From positions 1 through 26,126 of the IMG/VR virus record IMGVR_UViG_3300025872_000270: a DNA stretch of 26,126 nucleotides. One strand, written 5' to 3'. Shown in pieces: positions 1 through 7,309 of this stretch; position 1 is the stretch's first letter; each line of letters begins with the position of its first letter. This DNA is from a virus. The notes under the pieces were generated by a model. The model worked only from the letters and a program-made list of their open reading frames with translations, did no database searches and was not told where the DNA came from. The position numbers and the translations under genes are program-made.

Positions 1-127
1 TGCGCCACGTCAACGTTTGACCTCCACGCCCGTCCGCGGTCATCGTGAAGCGGTGCACCTCGACGGTGTCGGGACAAAGCCGCGCCACGAAGCGGGCCGA
101 TAGACGCTCGCGCAGACCGGTGTCCAT
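1..127 (-). CDS. Head closure / head-tail joining protein (3' end outside window)
   Basis: Only the first 42 codons are present; the rest runs off the left edge. The start ATG (127-125) overlaps by one base the TGA of the connector gene, so the two are translationally coupled. The visible part is a short basic helix followed by a segment reading VEVHRFTMTADGRGGQTLTW. A strand with a D-G-x-G-G-Q-T turn near residue 35 is typical of small head-closure proteins that follow the connector in siphovirus head-tail modules. The call rests on that motif and on gene order (capsid, connector, this gene). It is a family-level inference from a fragment. Confidence 0.55.
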   Translation of the reverse strand, partial: MDTGLRERLSARFVARLCPDTVEVHRFTMTADGRGGQTLTWR

Positions 128-621
128 CAGGCGATCACCATCGGGCGGTATCGCTCGGCCATAGCCACACAGTGTTCTCGGAGCTGGGACAACTTGACGT
201 CCTGTGCTCCGTCCTTAGCGTCTATCTCGCCGACTACACGGGAGGCTTTGATCATCCAGCACCGCTGAGCCGCGGTCCTTACGTCGTAAGACTCGACGTT
301 GGCGGGTCCTTGGTCGACCCACGTCAAAGCCGGATCGCCTACTCCATCTTCGATCCAATAGCCTTTATAGGCAATATAGTCGGGCCAGTCGGGCTCCGTT
401 GCCCCACTGGTCCCGGCTATACGAGCCTCGTACACCCGTCCATTCGGCACGGTCGGCACAATCCGGTCACCGACTGCATACGAGGTCGCCGCGGCCCACG
501 TCGAAAACCTGCGGGTATCGTCAAGGACCTGCCCTATGTCGGTCGTCGAAAGCTCAGGATACGTCTGGGCATCGCAGAGCATCGAGACACGGGATATGGC
601 ATCAGCACGGGTCAGACTCAT
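127..621 (-). CDS. Head-tail connector-like protein with an inserted beta domain
   Basis: Protein of 164 aa, start taken at the ATG at 621, which lies 6 nt after a -10-like box; a GTG 18 nt upstream in frame is the alternative. An N-terminal helix (LTRADAISRVSMLCD) and a C-terminal helical part (residues about 115-160) resemble gp6-like connector proteins that sit under the portal. Between them, at about residues 45-105, is an insert with the pattern W-A-x-x-x-S-Y-A-V-G-D followed by GTSGATEPDWP and a D-G-x-G-D-P-x-L-T-W strand, a small carbohydrate-binding-like beta module common in phage tail proteins. Its location after capsid and before head closure supports a head-tail interface role. 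The function of the insert is not known. Confidence 0.6.
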   Translation of the reverse strand: MSLTRADAISRVSMLCDAQTYPELSTTDIGQVLDDTRRFSTWAAATSYAVGDRIVPTVPNGRVYEARIAGTSGATEPDWPDYIAYKGYWIEDGVGDPALTWVDQGPANVESYDVRTAAQRCWMIKASRVVGEIDAKDGAQDVKLSQLREHCVAMAERYRPMVIA

Positions 622-627
622 GCTCCT

Positions 628-638
628 AGTATCCCACA
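628..638 (-). promoter_or_regulatory. Extended -10 box giving a leaderless transcript (connector gene)
   Basis: The minus strand reads TGTGGGATACT, then AGGAGC, then ATG. The hexamer GATACT ends exactly 6 nt before the A of the ATG, the distance expected between a -10 element and transcription start, so the RNA would begin at the start codon. The AGGAG inside the gap is only one base from the ATG, too close for a normal Shine-Dalgarno role. The same 11-base box (C or A at one position) with the same gap precedes the protease and portal genes. No clear -35 element is visible. Confidence 0.55.
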
Positions 639-642
639 CAAG

Positions 643-673
643 CGAAAAGCCCGGGACGACCGTCCCGGGCTTT
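643..673 (-). terminator. Intrinsic terminator
   Basis: A nearly perfect inverted repeat (arms of 12-13 bases, AAAGCCCGGGACG and its complement, with a very small loop) is followed on the minus strand by CTTTTCGC. It lies 21 nt after the stop of the 110 aa gene and just before the box of the connector gene, so it would separate the P1 operon from the connector transcript. Confidence 0.75.
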
Positions 674-693
674 GAATCAGCGCTTGCTCTTAT

Positions 694-1026
694 CTACCAG
701 TAGCGTTCCCGGTATCGATGATCGTTGCTTCCAGACTCCGCTTCGCCGAAGAAGGTCCCTTCCGGCGCAATGTCTTGCATCCAAAAGTAGAGTGCTTCCG
801 ATGCCCACAAAATCCGATCGGCCCGTTCGTCGCCGGAAAGCGACGCCACTGTCTGAATAATTGTGCGCACGTATTCCGACTTCCACTCCGGAACAAACGC
901 TCCACGCTTTGCAAGCATCGCATACGCGGTCTTCACGGCCGTTGCATATCGGCTAAGTGTCTCTTCCTCGGTGCCAAGCACCACGATAATCTTCTGCGCC
1001 TCGGCGCTGGTCAACTTTTCGAGCAT
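694..1026 (-). CDS. Hypothetical protein, 110 aa
   Basis: Start taken at the ATG at 1026 because it has the AAGGAGAACCAAGAG ribosome site seen throughout this genome; a longer in-frame reading to 1161 runs through the upstream gene and is not supported. The protein is mostly helical, with an acidic and aromatic C-terminal half (segment WASEALYFWMQDIAPEGTFF). I do not recognise the family. It is the second gene of the two-gene P1 operon and lies between capsid and connector genes, a place where small head accessory or moron genes occur. Function unknown. Confidence 0.7.
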   Translation of the reverse strand: MLEKLTSAEAQKIIVVLGTEEETLSRYATAVKTAYAMLAKRGAFVPEWKSEYVRTIIQTVASLSGDERADRILWASEALYFWMQDIAPEGTFFGEAESGSNDHRYRERYW

Positions 1027-1042
1027 CTCTTGGTTCTCCTTA

Positions 1043-1297
1043 TCAGCGAACTGCGTTATACAGAGCGTTTGTAACCTTGTCGTTGTAGTAGTTGTAGTCA
1101 TCACGGAGCACTTCTTCGTTTTCCGCAACCGGGCTAAGAAACGCGGCTTGGTGCCGTCCAAGATTGCGGCTGAACTGCATCAGCGTGTTCACTACCTGAA
1201 GTTGCTCGGCGGTCATCGTTGCAAGGGTAGCCGAAATAGATTCAAGATCAGCTCCGAATTCCATAGTCGGCTTGTAAGAAGGGCTCATGTGCTTCAT
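1043..1297 (-). CDS. Hypothetical protein, 84 aa
   Basis: First gene of the P1 operon. ATG at 1297 is preceded by GAGGAGAACCGAC, an ideal ribosome site. The predicted protein is helical (residues about 17-50) with a tyrosine/asparagine-rich tail (RDDYNYYNDKVTNALYNAV). No family recognised. It has its own promoter inside the head module, so it is probably expressed on a different schedule from capsid and connector. Confidence 0.7.
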   Translation of the reverse strand: MKHMSPSYKPTMEFGADLESISATLATMTAEQLQVVNTLMQFSRNLGRHQAAFLSPVAENEEVLRDDYNYYNDKVTNALYNAVR

Positions 1298-1310
1298 GTC
1301 GGTTCTCCTC

Positions 1311-1359
1311 GTCAGTAGACTGACACGGTTATATTAGGTCACACTTTCGTAGAGTGCCA
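1311..1359 (-). promoter_or_regulatory. Promoter P1 with 5' leader hairpin
   Basis: On the minus strand: -35 TGGCAC (1359-1354), 17 nt spacer, -10 TAATAT (1336-1331), then AACCGTGTC. Transcription should start near the CGTGTC. The RNA would begin almost at once with the hairpin GTCAG-TCTA-CTGAC (1324-1311), followed directly by the GAGGAGAACC ribosome site. P2 and P3 share the -35, the spacing, the -10 and the CGTGTC. Confidence 0.7.
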
Positions 1360-1392
1360 GCGTTTCGGGATATTTATGTGCCTTTTTTTGAG

Positions 1393-1426
1393 CAAGCAAA
1401 AGGCCCGGGAGAAACCTCCCGGGCCT
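1393..1426 (-). terminator. Intrinsic terminator after the capsid gene
   Basis: An 11 bp stem AGGCCCGGGAG / CTCCCGGGCCT with loop GTTT is followed on the minus strand by TTTGCTTGC. It lies 20 nt beyond the capsid stop codon, and the P1 promoter follows. The T-tract is short, so termination may be partial. Confidence 0.75.
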
Positions 1427-1445
1427 CGATGAACCAAACGGCGTA

Positions 1446-2729
1446 TCAGGTAGCCTGAGACGCTCCGACGATGAGCGAACCGGGAACGCGGGCCGACGCG
1501 GTAGCAGACACGTTGCCGGTGTCGAAGGCGTTGAAGCCGTACCGCTCAGTGGCCTTGAACGCCAAGGCATCCTCGACGAAGTACCGTTGGTCGCTGACCT
1601 CGACCGTCACGCCCCGCCGGTCTCCGAACACCGTGCCGACGCTGAGGTCGCCGAGCAGGATGTACGGGGTCGATGCCGCAAGCGTCTTGACCATGTTCTG
1701 GACGAACACGACCGGGTATCCGAACAGAGTCGGATTCGGACCGTAGGCATTCTGAATGTCGCCGATGGCGTTGCCGCTTAGGGCTTGGAGCAACGGTGCG
1801 ATGGCGGTGAAGAAGATTTCCTTGTGCATATACCACTTGGCGTTGCCAGCGTACTGCGGGAGCTTCCCGACCATCGACGCGAGGTTGGACAGCGTCGGGG
1901 CGTAGGTGATCGTCTGCGCGGTCGTGAACAGCTGAAGGCTCGCAATGTTCGCCTTCGTCGCGTTCAGGTTGTAGACCGCCCAAAGGATACCGTCGATGCC
2001 GCTAGTGGCGTCCGTGGCGTTATTGAAGACGACGCGGTCCTCCTCTTTGGCCATGACAAACGCCATGTCCCGAGCGAGGGTCGACCCGAAGTCGATCACG
2101 CTATCCTCGGCCAGTTCCTTAGAGACCTGCGTCAGGACGGCGAGCTTCTTCGCAACAAGCTGGACTTGCGCGAACGTAAGGTCGGACGCGGTGATTGCCG
2201 TGTTTTCCCCGGGGTAGTACACCGTGGTGGAGGCCGTTGCGTTGGGGACGTTGAGGATGTCCGCGGTCATCGGGTAAATCTTGGCGTTTTGCCGACCGAT
2301 CCCAAACTGCTCGCGGAGGTAGATCAGGTCCGAAGACAACGGGTCCGGGACGGTGAAACCACCAGCGGTAGTCGTGCCTTCGGACTGAGCCTTGAGGTTG
2401 TTCTTGACCCAGTCGGCGGCCTTGCGATTGCCCATCACGGAACGGGCCCACTGGCCGAAGGCATACGCTTTCCAGTTCGCCTCGTCGCGCGAGCCGGTGA
2501 ACGGGTTCTTGACCACGCCGCCCGACTTCCACGGCTCGTCGATCTGGGCCGGCTTTGCGGCAATCGGAGCGGTCTCACCAATCGCCTTGATGGCTTCGAT
2601 GCGCTCGGCCACCTTGTCGGCTTCGCTCATGATGGACTTGACCTGAGCAAGGTCGCCGTCACCGCTGGCCAGTTCGCGGGCGGTAGCAAGCAGGGACGCT
2701 CGCTTTTCAGTCAATTGTTCGATCGTCAT
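1446..2729 (-). CDS. Major capsid protein (HK97 fold)
   Basis: Protein of 427 aa. The N-terminal 60 residues form a charged helical, coiled-coil-like segment (scaffolding delta domain), then a linker (residues about 75-110) and the HK97-type shell domain: SEGTTTAGGFTVPDP at the domain entry, a long spine-helix region, and strands around residues 330-425. The upstream protease would be expected to remove the delta domain. The start ATG at 2729 overlaps the protease stop as ATGA and has GGAG 8 nt upstream; an upstream GTG is less likely. It is followed by a strong hairpin terminator. The HK97 capsid assignment is secure from sequence pattern and gene order. Confidence 0.93.
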   Translation of the reverse strand: MTIEQLTEKRASLLATARELASGDGDLAQVKSIMSEADKVAERIEAIKAIGETAPIAAKPAQIDEPWKSGGVVKNPFTGSRDEANWKAYAFGQWARSVMGNRKAADWVKNNLKAQSEGTTTAGGFTVPDPLSSDLIYLREQFGIGRQNAKIYPMTADILNVPNATASTTVYYPGENTAITASDLTFAQVQLVAKKLAVLTQVSKELAEDSVIDFGSTLARDMAFVMAKEEDRVVFNNATDATSGIDGILWAVYNLNATKANIASLQLFTTAQTITYAPTLSNLASMVGKLPQYAGNAKWYMHKEIFFTAIAPLLQALSGNAIGDIQNAYGPNPTLFGYPVVFVQNMVKTLAASTPYILLGDLSVGTVFGDRRGVTVEVSDQRYFVEDALAFKATERYGFNAFDTGNVSATASARVPGSLIVGASQAT

Positions 2730-3715
2730 TTCATCAGCTCCAACCACAGGATGCGTTCGAGCATCTCGCGGCGTTTGTCGTCGGAGGCTTTGACCTCCGG
2801 TTCATCGATAGTGTCCGTGTCCTTCGTCTGGCCTGCGTCCCGCAGGGCGTCCCAGATATCAGGTGCCAGCCGCTTGGCATCGGACCGGCTGAGGCCAACT
2901 GCATCCCGCAGTCGACGTTCGGTTGTGCGCAGGGTATCGGGCCGGAGCGGCCGGAGTGCCTTTGCGTCGATATTGATTCCGTCGAGCAGAGCCTTGGCCC
3001 GGTCGGCGAAGGCATCCACCAAAGCCACGACGAAGGGAGCTTTGTTGCCCTCGATCTCGGCTACCGCCATGATGCCACCGCAGAGCATCTCGTACAGGGA
3101 CTCAAGCCCTTCGTGGAAGATAGCACCGGGAGCTTCGGCGAATGCCCCGGCGGCGAACTGCGTTGGGTCCTCACCCGCCATAGGCTCTTCGATCTCGGGC
3201 ATTTCGGCTTCATCCATCTCCGGCATCTCGCCGTACATTTCCGGGAGGCTCTTGACGGTGTTTCTCCACTCGGCTGGAGTCGGAGTAATCGACGCTTCGG
3301 CGATTGGCCAGCGCGTTATCTCCGAGGCGGAACCAACCGACTTGCGCTCGACAAGATGACCCGCGGCGCCGGAACTGTAGCCCATCTTTCCCTCTTTGCA
3401 AAGCTTCGCGACCATTGCCGCGTACTCGTCGGCCATATCGAGCTGAGCCTCGTACCATAGTCCCTCATCGGTCAGCTTGACGTACCCGGTACCGATCGAC
3501 TTCCGCCCGATCTGCGGGTCCATGCCGTGATGGTAGTACACGTTCAGCGGGATGCGTTGCCCCTTGGAAACAGGGAATCCGAAGTCGGTCGCCGCGGTGA
3601 AGTAATCGCCCTCGAGGTCGTGCGCTTCAGGCCCGCCGAACCGGACCAGATAGCCCTTGACGTGCCCGAGCCGGTCGCTTTTGACCGCGCCTGCAATGAT
3701 GGTCGCCATGTCCAT
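2726..3715 (-). CDS. Prohead maturation protease (U35/S78-like serine protease)
   Basis: Protein of 329 aa. The N-terminal 160 residues carry the herpesvirus-like protease pattern of HK97 prohead proteases: a conserved His in LNVYYHHGMD (residues 62-63), strands IGTGYVKLTDEGLWYEAQLD, and the catalytic Ser region GKMGYSSGAAGH (Ser114/115), followed by EITRWPIAEASITPTPAE. The second half is an acidic linker (residues about 182-205, rich in E, M and P) and a charged helical tail that may act as scaffold. It processes the capsid delta domain during maturation. The ATG at 3715 lies 6 nt after a -10-like box; an in-frame ATG at 3709 is an alternative. It ends in an ATGA overlap with the capsid gene. 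Confidence 0.88.
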   Translation of the reverse strand: MDMATIIAGAVKSDRLGHVKGYLVRFGGPEAHDLEGDYFTAATDFGFPVSKGQRIPLNVYYHHGMDPQIGRKSIGTGYVKLTDEGLWYEAQLDMADEYAAMVAKLCKEGKMGYSSGAAGHLVERKSVGSASEITRWPIAEASITPTPAEWRNTVKSLPEMYGEMPEMDEAEMPEIEEPMAGEDPTQFAAGAFAEAPGAIFHEGLESLYEMLCGGIMAVAEIEGNKAPFVVALVDAFADRAKALLDGINIDAKALRPLRPDTLRTTERRLRDAVGLSRSDAKRLAPDIWDALRDAGQTKDTDTIDEPEVKASDDKRREMLERILWLELMK

Positions 3716-3721
3716 GCTCAA

Positions 3722-3732
3722 AGTATCCCACA
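3722..3732 (-). promoter_or_regulatory. Extended -10 box giving a leaderless transcript (protease-capsid)
   Basis: TGTGGGATACT on the minus strand, then TTGAGC, then ATG (3715). The geometry matches the boxes before the connector and portal genes. There is no Shine-Dalgarno sequence in the 6 nt gap, so a leaderless transcript is the natural reading. Confidence 0.6.
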
Positions 3733-3749
3733 CGCCCTCTAGGATCGCG

Positions 3750-4814
3750 CTACAGCCGCGATACGGGTACCACACGTACCTCAGGTCCCCACTGCGGATT
3801 GTCGGCTATTTCGGCCATGTTGCGAAGCGCGACGCCACTCTGCCAAGCGTTGTATCGCTTCGGCCCGAGTACGATGCGTTGCTCCGCATCCGACAACCCA
3901 GCAAACAAGTCCTCGGCATCCGGAACCCGCGGGCGTGTGTCGGGTAGTGACGGGTCGCCCGTTATCTCAGCCCACGACAGTGTTCTCGGGACCATCACGC
4001 AACGGCAGTTCGGGTGCGAAGGCATTATCTCGTTGCTCTTGTGGATGGTGCCGGACAGCGCAAGGCATCCCGGGCAGACACGCACGTCCTGAGTCGCCAT
4101 GCGGACGTACCCGGTAACCGCCGGGTTATCCTCGTAGATTCGCCGTGACGCTTCTCGCGAGGCCCGTATCATCTCGGTTCTGGCTATGCACTCGGCGCGG
4201 TATGACGGCATCGACGAGGCGATTCCACGGAGTTTCGCGGCAACCGATTTCGGACCGAGGCCTAGCGCGATCCCATCGGCTATGACCTGCTCCATCTGTT
4301 CACGGGTAGCACCGGGGATTGACGAGAACAGCGTGGCCAGCGGGGAACCGTCACCGGCCAGTCCTGCAAACGCTTGCAGTTCCTCCTCTGGGAGCTTTGT
4401 CCAGTTGATCGCAAGGTCCGGTTTCGGCTTGCGCCCTACTGCGGCTGTTACCAGTGGACCTGCCGTATCGTTGGTCAACCGCGCCATCTCGAGCTGACCT
4501 GCGGCGGTGACAGACGCTCCGTCAGCGGTCAAGGAAGCAAGGCGGGCTTCGATAGTCCTGATCGCCTCGGCATACCGATCGCGCATCATGACCATCGCCA
4601 CACCGGGCTGGGTCCCCGTAGCGAGCATACGGTCAAGTTCGCGCTCCAAGCGGAACAGCTCGCGACTGCTAGCGCGTTCCGCTCCCTCGTACAGCCTGAC
4701 GAGACGCTTGACCGATTGCTCCTCGAGGTCGATCAGCTTGTTGCGATATTGGATCGCTACCGAGTAGATTGATCCCTGTAGGCCGTCAGCCTTTAGTCCG
4801 CGACGCCAGCGGAA
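3750..4814 (-). CDS. Mu-F/SPP1 gp7-like minor head protein, read by -1 frameshift from portal
   Basis: The open frame holds a minor head (phage Mu F-like) protein: an N-terminal helical region (Q-G-S-I-Y-S-V-A-I-Q-Y-R-N-K-L-I-D-L-E and onward), then the morphogenesis domain IARTEMIRASREASRRIYEDN and CPGCLALSGTIHKSN...HPNCRC with its Cys/His cluster. It links portal and capsid interior and may be injected with DNA. The frame has no ATG or GTG before the conserved N-terminal part; the first conventional option is a TTG at 4649, which would delete the conserved helix. Instead the frame is continuous at -1 with the portal gene at the heptamer C CCT TTT (4820-4814), 18 nt before the portal stop. 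So it is probably made as a portal-MuF fusion. Coordinates start at the first -1-frame codon. Confidence 0.75.
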   Translation of the reverse strand, partial: FRWRRGLKADGLQGSIYSVAIQYRNKLIDLEEQSVKRLVRLYEGAERASSRELFRLERELDRMLATGTQPGVAMVMMRDRYAEAIRTIEARLASLTADGASVTAAGQLEMARLTNDTAGPLVTAAVGRKPKPDLAINWTKLPEEELQAFAGLAGDGSPLATLFSSIPGATREQMEQVIADGIALGLGPKSVAAKLRGIASSMPSYRAECIARTEMIRASREASRRIYEDNPAVTGYVRMATQDVRVCPGCLALSGTIHKSNEIMPSHPNCRCVMVPRTLSWAEITGDPSLPDTRPRVPDAEDLFAGLSDAEQRIVLGPKRYNAWQSGVALRNMAEIADNPQWGPEVRVVPVSRL

Positions 4815-6616
4815 AAAGGGTTGGCACGGTACGGCACCTCGAGGCCGTCATGGTCGCACGATTTGCCGCTGTCGAGGATACGGTCTCTCATACGCGTAGC
4901 CCACGCCTGTCCCGCATCGCCTCCCCACAAGTCCCACGCAACTCGTCCCGGGGACGGGTATCCGTCCTCCCCGGGAGAAAAGCCCTCGGCCTCCTTGTCG
5001 ACCTCGTGGCGGGCAAAGAACGAGTACATCCTGAGGATCGTGTCCTCGCTAATGATTCCACCGCCGACGATCTGGTTAGCCCGTGCAAGGCCGACTCTGG
5101 TCCCGCCGGGCTTGCCTTCCTCCTTCCATGCCAGCGCTCGCCTTGCGGCCTCTTGCATCGCGTCTGTCGGGCGGAACTTCGCTTCAATGCTTTTCGCTTC
5201 TTCGCGAAGCGTGACCGGCGCCGCGCCAGTATGCTGGACGGGAAGTCCCAGATACTGTGTGACCGATCCCGGCTCATACCCAGACCGGATAAGGATACCT
5301 GCGGCATTAGCGGCATCTGGCACGTCCAGTCCCGTCTGGCCACTGGCCGCAGATGGATGCATCACGCCCTCGTCCTCGGGCGCCGCCTCGAGGCCCGCGA
5401 TGCGCTTGGCTTCGGCGCGGTCAGCTATGCCGGCTTTGTATAGCCGCTCGGCCCGCTCCGACTCCGCTTGCAGGTCGTCTGCCAGCGCTCGGACGCCCGA
5501 GACGTCGAACTCAACGGTGTCGCCTTCCTGCGTCTCGACAAAATCGGGCAACAGCGAGATTGTCAGCGAATCAGCAATGGCACGGAGGAGCGGTATCATT
5601 CCGTCCTCCCACGCGGCTTGCTGGGCCCGCTCGTAATTGCTGTACGTCGAGCGGTCGAGGCCGGAACCGAGGCCAAGAACCATCGGGTTGAGTCCGAGCG
5701 TCGAGCAGATGCGCTCTTCAGGGACGCGGCGTACCGAATCCAGCGCCAGCTCCGCGGGGCTGAGGCTAACCTTATCCATTCGGTATGGGCCGGACATTAC
5801 GACAATGCCTCCGGCACTATCGCCGGTCAAGTCTTCATGCAGTTGTCGCTTGACCTGCCGGAGGTCGTCGATGGACAAATCGACCACGGTATCTTTAGCG
5901 TCCGGTCCGACAATCAAGCTTGGCATCGCGCCGTTCGACAGGAGGCCGTATGCCGCACTCGATGCAACGTTGTCTGAGGCTATTTCGCGGAGCACAGACT
6001 GGAGCGGGGCACGCCCGAGTCGGAAGTCGCTGGGCTCGCGGCCATATCGCAGATGGATCATATCCTCCAACGCTACGTCGTAGGATCGACCGTCTGTCGT
6101 GTAGACGTAGTGCGTCAGCGGATTCACGCCGTTGCCAACGGGCCGGACCATATCCTGTGGCAGGTACTGTAGCGCGACAGGTTGACCAGTACGGGACCCG
6201 CGGAGCTTGCGGATATAGGAGTTCCCAAACAGTTTATAGTCCTGCACCACGAGTCCCCAGAACACGGTCCCGGTCAGGCTATCCCCGGGCGACGCGATCA
6301 GGCCGAGGACCGGATGGTCCTCTACTGGCTCCGCTTGCTGGGAGTCAACACGTCGCATCACGCGTGGAACGGCCTGAGGCCAGTTCCGCACATACCAGTC
6401 GATCGCGGTTGCGACAACGCTGTTGAGTCCGAGGTCGCCGGCTACTTTCGACCAGTCTCGGGTGCTGTTTGGGAGCGCCCGCCGAAGCAAGGTTTGGAGT
6501 TGACCGGAGCCGTACCCGGTCAAGTACACGTCTCTGGATTGACCGAGTGGTAGCGGTAGCGGAGCGGTCGGGTTCGCCGCGGCTTTGCGCCCGAGGATGC
6601 GGTCGATGAGGCTCAT
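4793..6616 (-). CDS. Portal protein (HK97-type) with a C-terminal extra domain
   Basis: Protein of 607 aa, longer than a usual HK97 portal. Residues about 25-430 are the portal core: VATAIDWYVRNWPQAV, FWGLVVQDYKLFGNSYI, MIHLRYG, and the wing/stem region with VRRVPEERICSTLGLNPMVLG and STYSNYERAQQAAWE. It forms the dodecameric DNA channel and docks terminase. From about residue 530 a separate domain follows (GGTRVGLARANQIVGGG...MYSFFARHEVD...GEDGYPSPGRVAWDLWGGDAG), a module I recall from phage head proteins, function unknown. The ATG at 6616 is chosen because it lies 6 nt from a -10-like box; the frame stays open further upstream. The last codons contain the slippery site leading into the Mu-F frame. 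Confidence 0.9.
   Translation of the reverse strand: MSLIDRILGRKAAANPTAPLPLPLGQSRDVYLTGYGSGQLQTLLRRALPNSTRDWSKVAGDLGLNSVVATAIDWYVRNWPQAVPRVMRRVDSQQAEPVEDHPVLGLIASPGDSLTGTVFWGLVVQDYKLFGNSYIRKLRGSRTGQPVALQYLPQDMVRPVGNGVNPLTHYVYTTDGRSYDVALEDMIHLRYGREPSDFRLGRAPLQSVLREIASDNVASSAAYGLLSNGAMPSLIVGPDAKDTVVDLSIDDLRQVKRQLHEDLTGDSAGGIVVMSGPYRMDKVSLSPAELALDSVRRVPEERICSTLGLNPMVLGLGSGLDRSTYSNYERAQQAAWEDGMIPLLRAIADSLTISLLPDFVETQEGDTVEFDVSGVRALADDLQAESERAERLYKAGIADRAEAKRIAGLEAAPEDEGVMHPSAASGQTGLDVPDAANAAGILIRSGYEPGSVTQYLGLPVQHTGAAPVTLREEAKSIEAKFRPTDAMQEAARRALAWKEEGKPGGTRVGLARANQIVGGGIISEDTILRMYSFFARHEVDKEAEGFSPGEDGYPSPGRVAWDLWGGDAGQAWATRMRDRILDSGKSCDHDGLEVPYRANPFSAGVAD
4814..4820 (-). other. Putative -1 ribosomal frameshift site CCCTTTT
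   Basis: In the portal frame the RNA reads AAC CCU UUU UCC. The heptamer C-CCU-UUU fits X-XXY-YYZ exactly; slipping back one base gives CCC UUU and then UUC CGC UGG CGU in the Mu-F frame. The stem UCCGC/GCGGA lies immediately downstream; no stronger stimulatory structure was established by eye. Confidence 0.6.
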
Positions 6617-6622
6617 GCCGTC

Positions 6623-6633
6623 ATTATCCCACA
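6623..6633 (-). promoter_or_regulatory. Extended -10 box giving a leaderless transcript (portal)
   Basis: TGTGGGATAAT on the minus strand, then GACGGC, then ATG (6616). This is the best match to a -10 consensus of the three boxes, with the same 6 nt gap and no Shine-Dalgarno sequence. A terminator lies immediately upstream, so this should be the main promoter of the portal operon. Confidence 0.65.
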
Positions 6634-6634
6634 A

Positions 6635-6661
6635 CGGGAAAGACCCCGGCTTTCGCCGAGG
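6635..6661 (-). terminator. Intrinsic terminator with GAAA tetraloop
   Basis: Stem CCTCGGC / GCCGGGG (7 bp, one G-U pair) closed by a GAAA loop, followed by TCTTTCCC on the minus strand. It ends the P3 operon of small genes before the portal promoter. Confidence 0.65.
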
Positions 6662-6701
6662 CCTCCGAGTATCCGACACCAAGCGACGAGTGAACAGTTC
6701 G

Positions 6702-6899
6702 TCAGTCCATTGTACCAGCAGACTGAGCCTTCCGCGGCCTTCCCGGCTTGTTCCCGGATTGACGTTGCCGCCGCTTGCAGGATCGGCACGACCAGTAGAT
6801 ACCACGCGGTCCTGTCTCGCCTCCGCAAGCGTTGCAGGGAGGACCGACCACGCCTGTGCGTGGTCGGCCCGGGTTCTGATGCCGTCGATCGATCTTCAC
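6702..6899 (-). CDS. Small zinc-ribbon protein with basic GRPR motifs
   Basis: Protein of 65 aa from a GTG start (6899), 11 nt after the stop of the preceding gene, with AAAGGACC as a weak ribosome site. It has one zinc ribbon, C-N-A-C-G at about residue 22 and C-R-S-C-K at about residue 38, flanked by two short basic motifs, PGRPRT and KPGRPRK, that resemble AT-hook cores. The composition (many R, K, P, G) suggests nucleic-acid binding. Last gene of the P3 operon before a terminator. Start and function are uncertain. Confidence 0.6.
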   Translation of the reverse strand: MKIDRRHQNPGRPRTGVVGPPCNACGGETGPRGIYWSCRSCKRRQRQSGNKPGRPRKAQSAGTMD

Positions 6900-6910
6900 G
6901 TTCTGGTCCT

Positions 6911-7294
6911 TTATTCGCCGCTCAATGCCCAGCTGAGTCCCTGCTCCATCCAGCGTTTCAGTTCACCCTTGCCACTGTAGGTTGCACGGGCTCCCACGTG
7001 ATGGCACCAGCCGTAAGCATTCATCAGCTCGACGATCTGCTCGGCGTAGTACTCGACCATCTCGGTGATGTCGTCCTTGGACGTGCCGGGTGCAACGGTC
7101 ATTTGCACCGCGTGTCCGTTGTAGCATCGGATCGGCGTGCCGTTGTCGCTCTGGTGGAGCTTGTACACGTCGATCTCCTGAGCCCTGTAGTCGATCTCGA
7201 GGATCGTCCTATATGCGCTGTCGCGTTCCGTCTGCCATCCATTCTTGCTGAATCGAATCTTCGGCAAAGCGTTCACGGTCATCGTTGCTTCCAT
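6911..7294 (-). CDS. Hypothetical protein, 127 aa
   Basis: Start ATG at 7294 follows GGAGAACAGAG, and hammerhead ribozyme A lies just before that site, so this would be the first gene on the RNA released by cleavage. The protein has a beta-rich N-terminal half (TILEIDYRAQEIDVYKLHQ) and an alpha-helical middle (TSKDDITEMVEYYAEQIVELMNAYGW). No family recognised. The gene may be translated from both uncut and cut RNA. Confidence 0.75.
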   Translation of the reverse strand: MEATMTVNALPKIRFSKNGWQTERDSAYRTILEIDYRAQEIDVYKLHQSDNGTPIRCYNGHAVQMTVAPGTSKDDITEMVEYYAEQIVELMNAYGWCHHVGARATYSGKGELKRWMEQGLSWALSGE

Positions 7295-7309
7295 CTCTGT
7301 TCTCCTTGT

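Noticed and set aside
694-1161. Upstream extension of the 110 aa gene with a poly-Thr stretch
   Set aside because: Overlaps the 84 aa gene and lacks a ribosome site, whereas the ATG at 1026 has an ideal one.
1298-1320. CTGACGAGGAGAACC after P1 and P5, resembling a hammerhead core variant
   Set aside because: There is no stem II or GAAA element; it is a leader hairpin followed by the ribosome site.
2720-2747. CTGATGA on the minus strand before the capsid gene, like a hammerhead core
   Set aside because: No stem II and no GAAA follow; the bases are simply the end of the protease gene and the capsid ribosome site.
1785-3359. Long plus-strand open frame (524 codons)
   Set aside because: It is antisense to the secure capsid and protease genes, lacks a recognisable domain and has the composition of a shadow frame in GC-rich DNA.
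7012-7030. Second CTGATGA on the minus strand
   Set aside because: Lies inside the 127 aa coding region and has no GAAA partner or closing stems.
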